From Candidatus Aphodousia gallistercoris (GTDB lineage: Bacteria > Pseudomonadota > Gammaproteobacteria > Burkholderiales > Burkholderiaceae_F), in the NCBI GenBank assembly GCA_018714185.1, contig DVNT01000054.1, positions 1 to 41,467 of the forward strand: DNA of 41,467 nucleotides, written 5' to 3'. The notes under the pieces were generated by a model. That model had not been told where the DNA came from. It saw only the letters and a program-made list of their open reading frames with translations, and ran no database searches. The translations under genes and the position numbers were made by a program. Shown one piece after another: positions 29,405-39,936 of this stretch. The stretch's first letter is position 1, and each line of letters begins with the position of its first letter.

Positions 29405-30628
29405 CTACATGAGGCTGCGGCGCTCTCCGCGCATCAAGAGCCGGTTTTCGTAATCGACGCGCAGCAAAAGCGCTATGGCGCAAAGCGTTACGACAATGGA
29501 CGAGCCGCCATAACTCACCAAAGGCAGCGTCAGCCCCTTGGTGGGAAAAACGCCGATCGCCACGCCGATATTAATGAGCGACTGCACGCCGATCCACACC
29601 CCGATGCCTTGAGCCACCAAGCCGGCAAAAGTGCGCTCCAAACGAACCGCTTGCCGACCGATTTCAAATGAACGGCGCACAAGCCAATAAAACAAAAACA
29701 GCACGACGGTAAAGCCCACCAAACCGAGCTCTTCGCCGATTACCGCCAATATAAAGTCCGTATGCGCTTCAGGCAAGTAGTGCATCTTCTCCACACTGGC
29801 CCCTAGTCCCACGCCGAATATTTCGCCTCGGCCGAATGCAATAAGCGAGTGCGTAAGCTGGTAGGCTTTGCCCAATTGATTTTCAGGATCCCATGGATTG
29901 AGATAAGCAAATACACGGGCCGTGCGCCATGGCGACAGGAAAATGGAGAGCACGACGGCAACTACCATGAAGGTTAGCAACGGAAGAATAATGCGCCAGC
30001 TCAGGCCGCCGAGGAAAACAATGCCGAGTACGATACTGCTAATCACCACGGTCGCCCCGAGGTCGGGCTGAAAGGCCAAAAGACTCGCCACGAGCAAAAT
30101 GTAGGCCATGACCGGCCCCAATCCCTTTGTGTAGGAGTGCATGTAGTCTTGGCGCATCACAACAAAGCGGGCGACCACAATAACGGAAATAAATTTCACC
30201 AATTCCGAGACTTGGATATTAATCGGCCCCAGCCCGATCCAACGAACCGAACCGTTGACGGACTTGCCGATGCCCGGCACAAAAACGACCGCCAACAATA
30301 AAATCCCCAATATTCCCAAAGGATAAGCAATGCGAAGCCAGCGGCTCATCGGGATTTTGAAAACCACCCAGCCGAAAACCAGCCCTACGGTCACGTAAAT
30401 GGCATGGCGAACCAGAAAATAGCTCTCGCTCGTTTGGTACCGGGGCGAATCCCCCAAGGAGATGGAGGCCGAATAAACCATGACCAGCCCGATGATGAGC
30501 AAGGCCACCACCGTTCCGATGACACTGAAGTCAACCGTGGAAACAGAGGCCGAGGAGGACTGATAGCGGTTTTTCAGTCCCTCGGTCTCACGAGGCTTGG
30601 TCTTGAAAAGATGCCGGATATTGATCAT
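29405..30628 (-). CDS. ftsW: Septal peptidoglycan polymerase FtsW (SEDS family)
   Basis: Ten-span SEDS glycosyltransferase that polymerises lipid II at the septum together with FtsI. The 407 residues begin with a ~30-residue cytoplasmic tail, then hydrophobic spans from residue ~35. Conserved SEDS stretches are VMVYSAS, GSVRWIGLGPINIQVSE near 130, FQPDLGATVV near 190 with the catalytic Asp region, AHTDFILAVIGEELGLVG near 282, and TKGLTLPLVSYGGSS near 365. It overlaps the murD stop by 4 bp (ATGA). Confidence 0.97.
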   Translation of the reverse strand: MINIRHLFKTKPRETEGLKNRYQSSSASVSTVDFSVIGTVVALLIIGLVMVYSASISLGDSPRYQTSESYFLVRHAIYVTVGLVFGWVVFKIPMSRWLRIAYPLGILGILLLAVVFVPGIGKSVNGSVRWIGLGPINIQVSELVKFISVIVVARFVVMRQDYMHSYTKGLGPVMAYILLVASLLAFQPDLGATVVISSIVLGIVFLGGLSWRIILPLLTFMVVAVVLSIFLSPWRTARVFAYLNPWDPENQLGKAYQLTHSLIAFGRGEIFGVGLGASVEKMHYLPEAHTDFILAVIGEELGLVGFTVVLFLFYWLVRRSFEIGRQAVRLERTFAGLVAQGIGVWIGVQSLINIGVAIGVFPTKGLTLPLVSYGGSSIVVTLCAIALLLRVDYENRLLMRGERRSLM

Positions 30629-32076
30629 GCCTGAGTATTCAGCGCCCGGGCACTCTCAATGAAAATCTTTGAGCGCTCGGCATAGTCGTGGAACATATCC
30701 CAGCTTGCGCAAGCCGGCGACAAGAGCACCACATCGCCTTTTTGAGCCAAGCGCCGGCAACGCTCAACCGCCTCAGGCAAAGTCTTTGCATGTTCAACCG
30801 GATACGAGCAAGCCCCCAGGGCTTTTTCAATGTACGGTGCGTCCCGACCGATCAAAACGGCTGCGCGTGCATAGCGCTGCATCGCCTGAGCAATCGGCGA
30901 AAAGTCCTGTCCCTTGCCGTCTCCGCCCAAGATGACAACCAGTTTTTTCCCTTCGGAGCCCAAGCCTTGCAAAGCGGCCACCGTCGCCCCGACATTCGTG
31001 CCTTTGCTATCGTCAATGTAGTCAACACCGTCGACCGTCATGACAAACTGCACGCGATGCGGCTCGCCGCGGTAAACGCTAAGGGCCTTCAAGGCGGGAG
31101 CCAGCGGCAAGCCTGCCGAGACCGTAAGCGCTAACGCGGCCAAAGCATTCATGGCATTGTGTCTGCCGCGAATAAGCAAAGCCTCGCGAGGCATCAGCCG
31201 CTGTTCGACAAAGCCGGAAAGAACCTTGCGCTTGGTGAGCGCCACCGAGTCATCCTCGTTGTAAACCAACCACTGAATCCCGTCGAAATGATCCAATCCC
31301 CAATCGTGAACCCGGCTCGGAGCGTCGCCGCCGAAGGTGCACATGCTCGCCCCTTCTTCGGCAAAGCCCATGACAATGGGATCTTCGCGGTTGAGAACGC
31401 GCACCGTTTCGGGATGGGCAAAAATCCGCTTCTTAGCCGCAATGTAATTGTCAAAAGAGCCGTGCCAGTCGATATGATCCTGGGTGATATTGAGAACGGC
31501 CGCTGCCGTAGGCACTAAAGAAGTCGTCGTCTGCAACTGAAAGCTCGAAAGCTCCAGCACCCACACCTCGGGTAGATGATCCTGCTGCAGATAGCGGTCA
31601 AGCTCCGTGACGGCATTCGGGCCGATGTTGCCGGCAGCAACGGCGTGCTTGCCGGCAGTCTGCGCCATCTTGGTTGTCAAAACCGTCGTGGTCGTCTTGC
31701 CGTTGGTGCCGGTAATGCCGATCACAATCGGGTCGTAGCCGCGCTCTTGCTTGAGCCGCTTGAGCTCACGGGCAAACAATTCGATTTCGCCGGCCGGCTC
31801 CAAGCCCATGCTTTTGGCCCGCTCAACCAAGGGTGTAACCGCAGAGTGCTCCGGCGAAATACCGGGGGAAATCACGACGATGGCGACCTCGCCAAGGCGA
31901 CGCTGCGCCTCGTCAAGTCCCACAAATTCAAAGCCCTCCGTTTCGCGCATTTTCTCAAGTGCCGGAGGATTGTCCCGCGTATCGGTTGCCAAAACCGAAT
32001 ATTGTCTGTTAAGCAAAAAACGCGCGCAGGCTTCACCCGAAGCCCCTAAGCCGATAACCAATGCTTTCCGATTCAT
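30625..32076 (-). CDS. murD: UDP-N-acetylmuramoylalanine--D-glutamate ligase
   Basis: Adds D-Glu to UDP-MurNAc-L-Ala. The 483 residues have GLGASGEACARFL at 9-21, P-loop GTNGKT at 123-128, NITQDHIDWH near 195 with the carbamylated-lysine neighbourhood further on, and DDSKGTNVGAT near 342. The start ATG 32076 has AGGGGG about 13 nt upstream. It lies 143 bp after mraY, one of the few loose joints of the cluster, where I see no strong promoter or terminator. ftsW overlaps its end. Confidence 0.96.
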   Translation of the reverse strand: MNRKALVIGLGASGEACARFLLNRQYSVLATDTRDNPPALEKMRETEGFEFVGLDEAQRRLGEVAIVVISPGISPEHSAVTPLVERAKSMGLEPAGEIELFARELKRLKQERGYDPIVIGITGTNGKTTTTVLTTKMAQTAGKHAVAAGNIGPNAVTELDRYLQQDHLPEVWVLELSSFQLQTTTSLVPTAAAVLNITQDHIDWHGSFDNYIAAKKRIFAHPETVRVLNREDPIVMGFAEEGASMCTFGGDAPSRVHDWGLDHFDGIQWLVYNEDDSVALTKRKVLSGFVEQRLMPREALLIRGRHNAMNALAALALTVSAGLPLAPALKALSVYRGEPHRVQFVMTVDGVDYIDDSKGTNVGATVAALQGLGSEGKKLVVILGGDGKGQDFSPIAQAMQRYARAAVLIGRDAPYIEKALGACSYPVEHAKTLPEAVERCRRLAQKGDVVLLSPACASWDMFHDYAERSKIFIESARALNTQA

Positions 32077-32219
32077 AGAGCACCGGCGCCCCCTGCAATC
32101 GCTGCCGGGATCAAAGCGCCGCCTCCTTTCCTAGTTCGGTTAAAAATATTCCGTTTCACCAGCGCAAGCCCTCGGGCCTTACGGCTGAGCCGGCCGCCGT
32201 GACACAAAGCGCACCGCCT

Positions 32220-33374
32220 CTAGCGGATCTTCAACGTCGACAAGCCAATCAAAACCAACACGAACGTAATAATCCAAAAACGGGTTACTACCTGTGTCTC
32301 TTTCCAACCCTTGAGTTCAAAGTGATGGTGAATCGGCGCCATCAGGAAAACGCGCTTGCCGCCGGAGAAGCGGAAGTACGTCGTCTGAATAATCACCGAA
32401 AGCGTTTCCACCACAAAAATGCCGCCCATAATCGCTAGCGTCAACTCTTGCCGCGTAATCACCGCCACGGTTCCCAACGCCCCGCCTAAAGCGAGCGCGC
32501 CCACGTCGCCCATAAAGACCTGCGCCGGATAGGCGTTGTACCACAGGAAGGCCAAGCCGGCACCGGCCAAGGCCGCACAGACCACGACGAGTTCGCCCGT
32601 GCCCGGAATGTAAGGAAAGAGCAAATAATGCGCATAATCCACACGGCCGACTACGTAGGCAAAGATACCCAAAGCGCTACCCACCAAAGTGCACGGCAAA
32701 ATAGCCAGCCCGTCCAAACCGTCGGTCAGATTGACCGCATTGCTCGTTCCGACGATGACCACAAAAGTCAATGCGATAAAGCCGAAAATTCCGAGCGGAT
32801 AAGCAAAGTGCTTGAAAAAGGGAATGATCAGGTCGGCGTGAGGCGGCATTTGCATGGGAAAGCCCTGCTCAACCCAGCCCACGATCATATCCAAGACATG
32901 GATATCGCCCGGCGCGGCAATAGCAAAAGCCAGGTAGACCGAAGCGACAATGCCGACCAAAGACTGCCAAGCAAACTTTTCTTTCGCGCTCATTCCATTA
33001 GGATCATGATGAACAACCTTGCGGTAGTCATCGGCCCAGCCGATCCAGCCAAAGCCGAGCGTGACAAAAAGCACCACCCACACGAAGCGGTTGCTCAGAT
33101 CCATCCACAATAGCGTTGACAAGCCGATCGCCAGCAAAATCAAGGCCCCGCCCATCGTCGGCGTGCCGTCCTTGACCAAGTGGGTTTTCGGTCCGTTGTG
33201 GCGCACCGCTTGGCCGACTTTCATCGCCTTCAGATAGCGAATCACGGCCGGGCCGGCAGCAAAGCCGATGGCAAAGGCGGTTAGCGCCGCGAGCAAGGCG
33301 CGCAAACTTAAGTAGTTAAAAACTTGGAAAGCGCGAATGTCTTCGCCCAACCATTGAAAAAGTTCCAAAAGCAT
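32220..33374 (-). CDS. mraY: Phospho-N-acetylmuramoyl-pentapeptide transferase
   Basis: Ten-span membrane enzyme that moves phospho-MurNAc-pentapeptide onto undecaprenyl phosphate to form lipid I. The 384 residues are longer than the usual ~360. They contain the magnesium-binding Asp115/Asp116 in [20 protein letters not shown] with Asp218 and Asp221, and [11 protein letters not shown]. The C-terminal [11 protein letters not shown] carries the HHH motif. It sits between murEF (26 bp upstream) and murD. Confidence 0.97.
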   Translation of the reverse strand: MLLELFQWLGEDIRAFQVFNYLSLRALLAALTAFAIGFAAGPAVIRYLKAMKVGQAVRHNGPKTHLVKDGTPTMGGALILLAIGLSTLLWMDLSNRFVWVVLFVTLGFGWIGWADDYRKVVHHDPNGMSAKEKFAWQSLVGIVASVYLAFAIAAPGDIHVLDMIVGWVEQGFPMQMPPHADLIIPFFKHFAYPLGIFGFIALTFVVIVGTSNAVNLTDGLDGLAILPCTLVGSALGIFAYVVGRVDYAHYLLFPYIPGTGELVVVCAALAGAGLAFLWYNAYPAQVFMGDVGALALGGALGTVAVITRQELTLAIMGGIFVVETLSVIIQTTYFRFSGGKRVFLMAPIHHHFELKGWKETQVVTRFWIITFVLVLIGLSTLKIR

Positions 33375-33400
33375 AATGTCCGCTCTCTTATATCCTGCCT

Positions 33401-36250
33401 TTAACGGGGCTGGCGCTTTTGCAAAAGAAGTTGTACAAGTTGGTTCAATCGCATGGCATTCGAACCCTTAATCGTCACCGACCGGTATTTTTGCTGCACC
33501 TCAACGACTTTTTGGAAAAGTTCGTCCCGGTCCTCGCTGCCAAAGGCTTCGCCGGAGCTAAAGCGTGCATACTGCTGCACGGCATATTTTGACAACGGGC
33601 CCAGCCCGAAAAAGCCTTCAATGCCTTTTTGAGCGGCATATTGACCGACCTCTTCGTGATAGGCGCGGCTCTTGTCCCCCAGCTCGCCCATGTCTCCTAA
33701 AACAAAGAGCCTGGGGGCGGGGTAACCGGCCAACACATCAATGGCAGCCCGCACGCTGTCGGGATTCGCATTATAGGCATCATCGATCAAAACGTTCTCG
33801 CCGAACGCATGCACGGCGCCTCGACCGGCTAGCGGCATGAACTGGCTCAATCCTCTTTCAATCGACTCCAACGGAATCTGAATAGCCAACGTTGCCGCCG
33901 TGGCCGCCAACACGTTATTGAGGTTATGGGCGCCTTGCACGTGAAGCTCAACGGTAAAGTGGCCGCGGGGCGTTTTCACCATCGCCCGCATCCCATGCCG
34001 GCTCGGTACCATGGAGCCGGTCACATCGGCGCTCGTTTTTTGAGCAAAAGTCATGATGTTGGCAGCGCCGGCCATTTCAATCCAAATGTCCTTGCACGGA
34101 TCATCAAAGGGCAAAATCGCCGTACCGCTTTCGCTCATGGCCCGGAAAATTTCCCCGTTTTCTTTAGCCGCGGCTTGCACCGTGCCCAAAAACTCCTGAT
34201 GCTCGCGCTGGGCATTGGTCATCACGGCCACCGTCGGGAACACAAGATTGGCCAAATATCGCATTTCGCCTACATGGTTCATGCCGGTTTCGATAACCGC
34301 GGCCCGATGGTGATCGCGAAGCTTCCAAAGCATAAGCGGCACCCCGATATCATTGTTGAGGTTTCCTTGCGTAGCAAGCATATCCTCTCCGAAGTGAGCC
34401 CTCAAAATGCTGGCGATCAGCTGAGTGGTGGTCGTTTTCCCGTTGCTGCCGGCAACCGCAATGAGAGGAATGTTTTTCGAGCGGCGCCAATAGGCCGCAC
34501 TAGCCCCCAAGGCAAGCTTGGTATCCCGCACAATGATTTGCGGCAACGGACAATGCACCGGGTGCTCGACAACCAACGCAACAGCGCCTGCCTGCATGGC
34601 TTGGTCGACAAAGTCGTGCGCGTCGAACTTGGCCCCTTTTAGCGCAAAAAAGAGCGATCCGGGCTCGGTTTGACGCGTATCGGTGGAAACGGAAGTAAAA
34701 GTGACGTCGCTGCCGAAGTAGCTTGAGCCGGGGAATAGTTTCGCCAGGGCGGCCGTATGCATGAGCGCTCCGGACGGGGGCCGGCGAGACCACTGGGCGT
34801 TACGCGCCTCGATCACGTCACTAAAGGGATGCTTCACCCCATTGATTTCTTGATAATTTTCGTGTCCCTTGCCGGCAATCAACACAATATCGTTTTCCTG
34901 CGAGCTCGTCATTGCCTCTTTAATGGCGGCGCGCCGATCTTCTATGATTTTCACCGGGCGGGTAAGCGTTGCCGACATCTCGGCCAGTATCGCCGCGGGC
35001 TGCTCCGTTCGCGGATTATCGCTCGTAAGAATCACCTCGTCGGCGCCGGCTTGGGCCTTCTCTGCCATCAAGGGCCGTTTTCCGTGGTCACGATCGCCGC
35101 CCGCGCCCACCACAATCCAGAGCTTGCCGCGCCGCGTACGAGCCACGGGCCGAAGCGCTTGCAGGGCCTTTTCGATGGCATCGGGCGTGTGGCTATAGTC
35201 GATAACGGCCAAGGGGGTGTGCGGGTATTTAACGAGCTGCATGCGCCCGGCCGGCGGCACAAGCTCTCCCAAATGCGAGGCGATCGTTTCAAGCGAATAG
35301 CCGGCCGCTAAAGCCGCGCCCACCACACCTAAAAGATTCGAGACATTAAACTCCCCGAAGATGTGCAACTGCAGCGGGATCCGTTGCCCTTCGTAGACCA
35401 GGTCAAAGCGAATGCCGTCAACCGTGCTTTGGATATTCTCCGCCGCTATCAGCCGTGTTCCCGTTAAAGGAATGGCCATGCGCGTGGAAGTCACAAAAAC
35501 CTGCAGATGGCGGTGCACGGCTTTTTCGGCCATGCGAACGCCTGCCTCATCATCGATATTGATGACCGCCGACTTCAGGCCGGGCCAGTCAAACAAAATC
35601 GCCTTTGCCTGCTCGTAAGCCTGCATGCTCTTGTGGTAATCCAAGTGATCGCGCGTCAGATTGGTAAAAATCGCAACGTCAAAGTCCGTTCCCTGCAGGC
35701 GGCCTTGCTCCAAGCCGATGGAGCTGGCCTCTACGGCAAAAGCCCGGGCCCCGGCTTTTGACAGGTCGTGATAGAGCCCCTGAAGGGTTGCCGCATCGGG
35801 CGTTGTCAACGGCGCACTCGGAAAAGGCTTGCCCTCTAAGAAGCAGCCGATCGTACCGATCGCCGCACAAGGCTTGCCCAAAAGGGAAAAAAGCTGCGCG
35901 GTCCAGTGCGACGACGTGGTCTTTCCATTGGTTCCGGTAATGCCCACTGCAAAAAGCGAACGGCTCGGGTGACGGTAAAACTCCGCCACGAATTCTCCGA
36001 GAACGTTTTTGAGATTGGGAACGGCAATGGCCGGCACATTAAAGTGCCTTGCTTGACCGTCGTCTTCGTAGACCAGAGCGGACGCTTTCTGCGCGGCTTG
36101 CTCTAAATAGCGGCGGCCGTCAACATGCAGCCCCGGCACCGCAATAAACACATCTCCCGCACGCAGCGTGCGGGAGTCCAACGTAAGGCGCCCGGCTTCG
36201 GGGGCCAAGCGCCTTAAAAGATTGACATAGGATTTGACGTTTGAATTCAT
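33401..36250 (-). CDS. murE-murF: MurE-MurF fusion: meso-DAP-adding and D-Ala-D-Ala-adding ligases
   Basis: One 949-residue protein doing two consecutive steps of UDP-MurNAc-pentapeptide synthesis. Residues 1 to ~490 are MurE: P-loop GTNGKT at 106-111, TTPDAATLQ, and DNPR at 411-414, the meso-diaminopimelate specificity motif. Residues ~497-949 are MurF: Met497 is probably the old MurF start, P-loop GSNGKT is at 601-606, and [19 protein letters not shown] and GDMGELG follow. The short linker SRRPPSGAL joins them with no stop or frameshift. A murE-murF fusion is known in Bordetella. It overlaps ftsI by 4 bp; mraY follows. Confidence 0.96.
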   Translation of the reverse strand: MNSNVKSYVNLLRRLAPEAGRLTLDSRTLRAGDVFIAVPGLHVDGRRYLEQAAQKASALVYEDDGQARHFNVPAIAVPNLKNVLGEFVAEFYRHPSRSLFAVGITGTNGKTTSSHWTAQLFSLLGKPCAAIGTIGCFLEGKPFPSAPLTTPDAATLQGLYHDLSKAGARAFAVEASSIGLEQGRLQGTDFDVAIFTNLTRDHLDYHKSMQAYEQAKAILFDWPGLKSAVINIDDEAGVRMAEKAVHRHLQVFVTSTRMAIPLTGTRLIAAENIQSTVDGIRFDLVYEGQRIPLQLHIFGEFNVSNLLGVVGAALAAGYSLETIASHLGELVPPAGRMQLVKYPHTPLAVIDYSHTPDAIEKALQALRPVARTRRGKLWIVVGAGGDRDHGKRPLMAEKAQAGADEVILTSDNPRTEQPAAILAEMSATLTRPVKIIEDRRAAIKEAMTSSQENDIVLIAGKGHENYQEINGVKHPFSDVIEARNAQWSRRPPSGALMHTAALAKLFPGSSYFGSDVTFTSVSTDTRQTEPGSLFFALKGAKFDAHDFVDQAMQAGAVALVVEHPVHCPLPQIIVRDTKLALGASAAYWRRSKNIPLIAVAGSNGKTTTTQLIASILRAHFGEDMLATQGNLNNDIGVPLMLWKLRDHHRAAVIETGMNHVGEMRYLANLVFPTVAVMTNAQREHQEFLGTVQAAAKENGEIFRAMSESGTAILPFDDPCKDIWIEMAGAANIMTFAQKTSADVTGSMVPSRHGMRAMVKTPRGHFTVELHVQGAHNLNNVLAATAATLAIQIPLESIERGLSQFMPLAGRGAVHAFGENVLIDDAYNANPDSVRAAIDVLAGYPAPRLFVLGDMGELGDKSRAYHEEVGQYAAQKGIEGFFGLGPLSKYAVQQYARFSSGEAFGSEDRDELFQKVVEVQQKYRSVTIKGSNAMRLNQLVQLLLQKRQPR

Positions 36251-38067
36251 CGTCGAGCTTTGGCCAGCAAACCGCCGCCGGCCACCATCATAGGATCATC
36301 AGGATTAACAAGCATGGTGCGAAGGGCGGCTTCAACCACTTCGCCGAACACCGGGGCGGCCACCACCCCGCCCACATGGCCAGCATCTTTCGGCTCGTCA
36401 ATCATGACGGCAACCACCAGCCGCGGCTGCGTAGCCGGCGCCACCCCGACAAACGAGGCAACATATTCTTTCACGTACTGGCCGTTTTTGACCTTGTGAG
36501 CCGTACCGGTCTTGCCGGCCACGGTGTAGCCGGTGACTTTCAAGCGCGAGGCCGTACCGCCGCGGTGCACGGTCGTCATCATCATGGCGCGCATCTGGCG
36601 GGCGATTTCAGGACGAAAGACCTGTTCGCCTACCGCCGGCTTGTTGCGCTTCATGAGCGTGAGCGGAATCACGTCGCCGTTTCTGGCAAAAACCGTATAG
36701 GCTTGCGCAATCTGCATCAGCGAAGTTGACAGCCCGTAACCGTAGGCAATCGTTGCCTGCTCAACCGGACCCCACATCTTGGCCGGGCGCAAACGCCCGG
36801 CTACCGCCCCGGGAAAGCCCACTTGCGGGGCCTGGCCGAAGCCCAGGCGGCTGTAGGTGTCATAAAGCGTATCGGCAGGAATCTGCAGCGCAATCTTTAC
36901 CGTTCCGACATTGGAGGACTTTGCAATGACCTGGGAAACCGTGAGCAAACCGTAGTTATGCGTATCGGTGATCGTGCGGTCAGCCACACGGATCTTTCCG
37001 GGAGCCGTCTGAATCAAGCTATCGGGACGAACGATCCCCATGTCCAGCGCCTTGGCAATGGCAAAAGGCTTCATGATGCTGCCCGGCTCGTACGTATCGG
37101 TAACGACCCGGTTGCGGATCTTGTCGAATTGGAAGGTCGAACGGTCGTTCGGGTCAAAACCCGGCCAACTCACCAGCGCCAGGATTTCCCCCGTAATCGA
37201 GTCGACCACAATGACGGCTCCGGCCTTGGCGTTATGCTTTTCGACGGCCGACTTCACGGCGCTATAAGCCATGTACTGAATGCGCGAATCAATCGACAAG
37301 TGCAAATCTTTGCCCGGCACCGGCTCTTCGGCCCACATTTCCTCCAAGACGTGCCCCAAGCGGTCCCGAATTACTCGGCGCGAACCGCTTTCGCCGGAGA
37401 GCCAATCATCGTTGGCGAGCTCGATTCCTTCTTGGCCGTGGTCCATGCGATCGTTAAAGCCGATAATGTGTGCGGAAACTTCCCCGCCCGGGTAATGGCG
37501 TTTGACATCAGGCGTATAAGTGAGGCCCTCAAGCTGCATAGCCTGAACTTTTTGCACCACATCCATATCGACCTGGCGGGCGAGATTGACAAAAGCATTC
37601 TGCCGCGACAGGCGCTTGCGAATCGTGCTCTCCGGCACGTCCAAAAGCGCCGAGAGCTGGCGCACCTGCTCGTTGCTCGCGTGCACCAAGTTGGTCGTTG
37701 CCCAAATGCTGCGCGCCGGCAGCGTCGCCGCGAGCACCACGCCGTTGCGGTCAAAGATCTGGCCGCGTCCGGCCGGAATCGGCAGCGTACGGGCAAAGCG
37801 TACTTCGCCTTGCTTTTGCAAAAATTCGGTATTAAAGCACTGGATATACACGGCCCGCAGGAAGCAAACCATGAAAATGGAAACCAGAATGCCTAAGAGC
37901 ACGTGCGAGCGCTTTTGCGAAATCTCCAACGCGCGCCAATCCTTTTCGCGCTCTTTGGCGCGCTTAGGCGCTCTCGGAGCGTTGTCCTCGGTCCAAAAGT
38001 CCCGGCACTTCTTGATAACGAAGTGAACAAAGCGCATGCCGGCATTCATCGGACGGTAATCTTTCAT
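36247..38067 (-). CDS. ftsI: Peptidoglycan transpeptidase FtsI (PBP3, class B)
   Basis: Septal D,D-transpeptidase working with FtsW. The 606 residues have a cytoplasmic tail of ~53 residues, one span at about 54-76, the pedestal domain with RGQIFDRNG at 101-109, and the transpeptidase domain. Active-site motifs are Ser330-x-x-Lys333 (SIMK), SSN at 384-386 and KTG at 519-521. It overlaps ftsL by 4 bp upstream and murEF by 4 bp downstream, so translation is coupled. The N-terminal tail is longer than in E. coli and rich in Arg/Lys. Confidence 0.97.
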   Translation of the reverse strand: MKDYRPMNAGMRFVHFVIKKCRDFWTEDNAPRAPKRAKEREKDWRALEISQKRSHVLLGILVSIFMVCFLRAVYIQCFNTEFLQKQGEVRFARTLPIPAGRGQIFDRNGVVLAATLPARSIWATTNLVHASNEQVRQLSALLDVPESTIRKRLSRQNAFVNLARQVDMDVVQKVQAMQLEGLTYTPDVKRHYPGGEVSAHIIGFNDRMDHGQEGIELANDDWLSGESGSRRVIRDRLGHVLEEMWAEEPVPGKDLHLSIDSRIQYMAYSAVKSAVEKHNAKAGAVIVVDSITGEILALVSWPGFDPNDRSTFQFDKIRNRVVTDTYEPGSIMKPFAIAKALDMGIVRPDSLIQTAPGKIRVADRTITDTHNYGLLTVSQVIAKSSNVGTVKIALQIPADTLYDTYSRLGFGQAPQVGFPGAVAGRLRPAKMWGPVEQATIAYGYGLSTSLMQIAQAYTVFARNGDVIPLTLMKRNKPAVGEQVFRPEIARQMRAMMMTTVHRGGTASRLKVTGYTVAGKTGTAHKVKNGQYVKEYVASFVGVAPATQPRLVVAVMIDEPKDAGHVGGVVAAPVFGEVVEAALRTMLVNPDDPMMVAGGGLLAKARR

Positions 38068-38426
38068 GACCGCTCTCCTGAATGGCGGCTGCGCGTAACA
38101 AAGCGCGGCACAGGCTTGGGCTGCAAAATGACAGTATTTTCGTTGCGGGCGGGCTCGAGCCCCATTGCTCGGGCATTTTCAGCAATGTAGCCGGGCAATG
38201 TTGCCTTCGCAAGCTCAATATTGAGCTCACGCCACTCGTCTTGCAGCCTGCGCGACTGCTCCTGCTCCTGCTCGATGCTGTTGACCAATTCACGCACGGT
38301 GTACTGGTTGTTGATAATGGTCATCGCCATCGCAATCCACACCATTACCAGCAGGCCGATGGTGATGGATAGGCCGTGGCGGGCCCCCGTTTCTGCCCAA
38401 GACGTCAGACGCGTTCTCACACTCAT
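38064..38426 (-). CDS. ftsL: Cell division protein FtsL
   Basis: Small bitopic division protein; with FtsB and FtsQ it activates FtsWI. The 120 residues have a basic N-terminus, one membrane span at about 19-38, and a periplasmic coiled coil (VRELVNSIEQEQEQ... onward, heptad-like). The tail is proline- and arginine-rich. Sequence conservation in FtsL is weak, so the call relies on topology, size and its place between rsmH and ftsI. Four-base overlaps on both sides. GAGGAGG precedes the ATG. Confidence 0.92.
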   Translation of the reverse strand: MSVRTRLTSWAETGARHGLSITIGLLVMVWIAMAMTIINNQYTVRELVNSIEQEQEQSRRLQDEWRELNIELAKATLPGYIAENARAMGLEPARNENTVILQPKPVPRFVTRSRHSGERS

Positions 38427-39373
38427 GACGCCTCCTCGGATCGGCTACGGGTAGCGACCCTCAAAATGGCGCTGCGGGCCCTGGGATTGGCTTCGCACTC
38501 GGCCGCATCAGGCAATAGGCGGCGCACGTCAACCAGGCCGGGCGCCGGCAGCTCACTTACTCGCAATGGCAAGCGGCTATCGAGCTCGCGCTCGGGGTGA
38601 GCGGCCTGTTCGAAAAAGCGCTTAACAATCCGATCCTCAAGCGAATGAAACGTAATAACGGCTAAACGTGCGCCGTCGTTCAGTAGCGTCATGGATGCTT
38701 CCAGGGCGCGGGACAACTCATCGAGCTCGCTATTGATATGAATGCGGATGGCTTGAAAGGTGCGCGTTGCGGGGTGCTGCGAAGGATCTTTCCTATTGAT
38801 CGGCACGACCGAAGCCACCAAGCGGGCCAAGGCCTGGGTCGTCAAAATCGGCTCGCGGCTTCGCTCGCGCACGATAGCGCGGGCAATACGGCGCGCAAAG
38901 CGCTCTTCGCCCAACCGGGAAATGACCCGAGCCAGGTCGCCTTCGGCCGCGCTGTTAACCCAGTCGGCTGCCGTCATGCCGCAGGTCGTATCCATTCGCA
39001 TGTCCAACGGCCCGTCCATGCGAAACGAAAAGCCCCTGGCGGGGTCGTCAATTTGCGGACTCGAAACGCCGATATCCATGAAAATCCCCTGCACACGCTC
39101 CACACCGAGGGCAAGAAGCTCTTCGCGCATGTGAGAAAAGGGGGCGTGAACGATGCGAAAGCGGGCATCCTCAATGGCTGCAGCGCTTTCAATGGCTTGA
39201 GGATCCCGGTCAAAGGCGATCAGGCGTCCGCGGCTCGAGAGGCGCTGCAAAATCCGGCGCGAATGACCGCCGCGGCCGAACGTGGCATCCACATAGATGC
39301 CGTCCGGATCCGTAACCACCTCACGGGGCGCGGTCTCTGCCATTACGGAGAGATGCGTAAAATGATCTGCCAT
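38423..39373 (-). CDS. rsmH: 16S rRNA (cytosine1402-N4)-methyltransferase
   Basis: SAM-dependent methyltransferase that modifies C1402 in the ribosomal P site. I chose ATG 39373 (MADHFTHLSV, 316 residues), which has AGGAGG seven bases upstream; a GTG two codons earlier is in frame but too close to that site. The SAM motif VDATFGRGGHS is near residue 30, DIGVSSPQID near 100 and ITFHSLEDRIVK near 254. Its ribosome-binding site includes the mraZ stop codon. It overlaps ftsL by 4 bp. Confidence 0.97.
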   Translation of the reverse strand: MADHFTHLSVMAETAPREVVTDPDGIYVDATFGRGGHSRRILQRLSSRGRLIAFDRDPQAIESAAAIEDARFRIVHAPFSHMREELLALGVERVQGIFMDIGVSSPQIDDPARGFSFRMDGPLDMRMDTTCGMTAADWVNSAAEGDLARVISRLGEERFARRIARAIVRERSREPILTTQALARLVASVVPINRKDPSQHPATRTFQAIRIHINSELDELSRALEASMTLLNDGARLAVITFHSLEDRIVKRFFEQAAHPERELDSRLPLRVSELPAPGLVDVRRLLPDAAECEANPRARSAILRVATRSRSEEAS

Positions 39374-39384
39374 TCGCACCCCTC

Positions 39385-39813
39385 CTACAAAATGAAATTA
39401 GACACTTCTTGCGGCAAGCCCTTTGCCAATTCTTTCTTTTCAAACTCGGCAAAAGCGGCTTGATCCCAAAGTTCAAAATGGTCACCCAAGCCGACGAGCG
39501 TCACTTCACGGCTGAGTCCGCACAGGCTTCGCAAATCATTCGGGATTAATAAGCGGCCGGAACCGTCAATCTTGATATCCACCGCGCTGCCCAAGAGCAT
39601 GCGCCGAAGCACCCGGGCCCCAAAGGGCAAGGTCATCAGCTGATCGCGCAGCGCATTCCAAGTCGGACGCGGATAAATCAGCGCGCACCCGTCAGGGTGA
39701 CGGGTTAAAGTCACTTCCCCTTGGCAAGACAACAAAAGATCCTCGCGATGCCGTGAGGGCAACGAGAGGCGTCCTTTTCCGTCGAGAGCCAATAATGAAG
39801 TGCCTTGAAACAT
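39385..39813 (-). CDS. mraZ: Transcriptional regulator MraZ
   Basis: DNA-binding protein of the AbrB/SpoVT fold, first gene of the cluster; in E. coli it represses its own promoter. The 142 residues contain two repeats, each with a DxxGR element: Asp11-Arg15 (DGKGR) and Asp83-Arg87 (DGSGR). Four 10-bp-phased repeats just upstream are its likely operator. AGGAAG precedes ATG 39813. The stop codon TAG forms part of the rsmH ribosome-binding site. Confidence 0.97.
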   Translation of the reverse strand: MFQGTSLLALDGKGRLSLPSRHREDLLLSCQGEVTLTRHPDGCALIYPRPTWNALRDQLMTLPFGARVLRRMLLGSAVDIKIDGSGRLLIPNDLRSLCGLSREVTLVGLGDHFELWDQAAFAEFEKKELAKGLPQEVSNFIL

Positions 39814-39867
39814 AAGGCTTCCTGAAAAATTAATCCCTTACGTGAGGAAAAAGCGTGTCTACTCTTC

Positions 39868-39903
39868 TGACACTTTCTCCCACTTTTTCCCACTTTTATA
39901 CAC
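39868..39903 (-). promoter_or_regulatory. MraZ operator: four 10-bp-phased repeats
   Basis: On the mRNA strand GTGTAT, GTGGGA, GTGGGA and GTGTCA start exactly 10 bp apart with A-rich 4-bp spacers. The middle two match the TGGGN-N5-TGGGN sites described for MraZ. They lie at and just after the predicted transcription start, a good place for repression. Confidence 0.75.
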
Positions 39904-39907
39904 CCCC

Positions 39908-39936
39908 AATTTAAATTGATCCTTTAAGTTAGTCAA
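39908..39936 (-). promoter_or_regulatory. Promoter of the dcw cluster (Pmra)
   Basis: Minus strand TTGACT (39931-39936), 17-bp spacer, TAAATT (39908-39913). It is directly upstream of the MraZ repeats, in a 320-bp gene-free stretch (39814-40133) that otherwise holds only A+T-rich sequence and the terminator of the neighbouring gene. Confidence 0.65.
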
